DNA of 64,000 bases from Mycolicibacterium aromaticivorans JS19b1 = JCM 16368 (GTDB lineage: Bacteria; Actinomycetota; Actinomycetes; Mycobacteriales; Mycobacteriaceae), in contig NZ_JALN02000001.1 in NCBI RefSeq assembly GCF_000559085.1, forward strand, positions 1,922,001 through 1,986,000, given 5' to 3'. The first letter of the stretch is position 1. The number at the start of each line of letters is the position of its first letter. The translations under genes were made by a program, and so were the position numbers. The notes beneath the pieces were generated by a model. The model was not told where the DNA came from and made no database searches. It saw only the letters and a list, made by a program, of their open reading frames with translations. Below are positions 63,336 through 64,000 of the stretch, in pieces.

Positions 63336-64000
63336 ATGACCACCGCCAACGTGTGTCCGTTCGGAGCTGAACCCCATTCCCGGGTCGCTTCGCTCCTGCC
63401 CTCCGGCTTCGACTTCACCGACCCCGACCTCATCCAGGAGGGCATGCCCGTCGCCGAGTTCGCGCAGTTGCGCCAGACCGCGCCGGTCTGGTGGAACGAG
63501 CAGCCGCTCGGCAGCACGGTCTTCGACGACGGCGGGTACTGGGTGATCACCAAGCACCGCGACATCCGGGATATCTCCCGCGACGGCGACCTGTGGTCGA
63601 CGAACCGGAAGGGCGTCGTCATGCGCTTCGCCGACGACATGACCGCAGACCAGGTGGAGATCACCAAAGCCCTGCTGATCAATCACGACGCACCCGAGCA
63701 CACCCGGCTGCGCAAGCTGGTCTCGCGGCTGTTCACCCCGCGCGCGGTGGCCAAGCTGGAGGAGAAGCTGGCCGACGCCGCACGCGACATCGTGGCCGCG
63801 GCCGCGGCGAAAGACACCGGAGACTTCGTCGACGACATCGCGATGCAGCTTCCGCTGCTGGCGATCGCCGATCTGCTCGGCGTTCCGGAAGACGATCGCC
63901 AGAAGCTCTTCCACTGGACCAACAGCATCATGAACACCGACGACCCGGACTTCAACGACGTCGATCCGATCGAGGCCAACGCCGAGCTGATGGGCTACGC
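63336..64000 (+). CDS. CYP125-like cytochrome P450, 5' part
   Basis: The first 221 codons of a P450 that runs off the right edge. The N terminus FGAEPHSRVASLLPSGFDFTDPD and the segments AEFAQLRQTAPVWWNE, NHDAPEHTRLRKLVSRLFTPRAV and LPLLAIADLLGVPEDDRQKLFHWTN align well with CYP125, the steroid C26 hydroxylase of mycobacteria. The heme loop is outside the window. The ATG at 63336 has GAGG about 7 nt upstream. It could be a CYP125 paralogue acting on another terpenoid chain. Confidence 0.85.
   Translation, partial: MTTANVCPFGAEPHSRVASLLPSGFDFTDPDLIQEGMPVAEFAQLRQTAPVWWNEQPLGSTVFDDGGYWVITKHRDIRDISRDGDLWSTNRKGVVMRFADDMTADQVEITKALLINHDAPEHTRLRKLVSRLFTPRAVAKLEEKLADAARDIVAAAAAKDTGDFVDDIAMQLPLLAIADLLGVPEDDRQKLFHWTNSIMNTDDPDFNDVDPIEANAELMGY

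Overview
This is a high-GC actinobacterial chromosome segment, almost certainly from a rapidly growing Mycobacterium (Mycolicibacterium). Gene content and order follow the M. tuberculosis block Rv0772-Rv0824c (desA1, dus, LCP ligase, phoY2/phoU, mshD, glnR, lmeA, thiX, cysA2-sseC, pabC, purM, purF, purL, pepC, dyp-encapsulin, purQS, ptrB, purC, cyp126, purB, Rv0776c, purD). A complete pstSCAB operon sits between phoU and mshD, which is a fast-grower arrangement. Homologies are from memory of these families; no database search was run.

Layout. 1-1400: a partial MpaB-like oxygenase gene divergent from a TetR regulator, and a small secreted protein. 1612-5990: desA1, tRNA-dihydrouridine synthase and an LCP-type cell-wall ligase. 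6081-13373: phosphate and nitrogen control (phoU, an orphan OmpR-like regulator, pstBACS, mshD, glnR), with Pho-box-like direct repeats in front of phoU and pstS. 13581-17766: lmeA, thiX and a sulfur operon headed by a leaderless poly-cysteine leader peptide (DUF4395, cysA2, sseC), then a leaderless 32-residue membrane peptide, a lipocalin-like protein and a lipoprotein. 18110-18390: a densely structured non-coding stretch that may encode a small RNA. 18390-43219: purine genes purM, purF, purL, purQ, purS and purC, all on the minus strand, interleaved with unrelated plus-strand genes (YgfZ-like, cupin, SDR, DyP peroxidase plus encapsulin, metallo-beta-lactamase fold). 43271-49893: a membrane protein followed by an accessory catabolic island (Rieske oxygenase, two NTF2-like proteins, ferredoxin, GMC oxidoreductase, a broken amidohydrolase, TetR, mycofactocin-type SDR) with a perfect palindromic operator. 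49861-64000: TDT transporter, cyp126, purB, the relZ-like gene split by an IS630-family element, SDR, TetR, Tat-exported esterase, P450, purD, a carboxyltransferase and a partial CYP125-like P450.

Three themes link the genes. Eight purine genes (purM, F, L, Q, S, C, B, D) lie on one strand but are scattered. Many genes show a TANNNT -10 hexamer 6-8 nt upstream of the start codon, the mycobacterial leaderless architecture. The most striking lesion is the insertion sequence inside the DUF429/RelA-SpoT alarmone synthetase gene: removing the element and one TA copy restores a 572-codon frame exactly.

No rRNA, tRNA or CRISPR array was found, and no gene-free stretch exceeds 300 bp. Unlisted intergenic gaps (for example 31455-31695 and 35679-35815) showed nothing I could support strongly.
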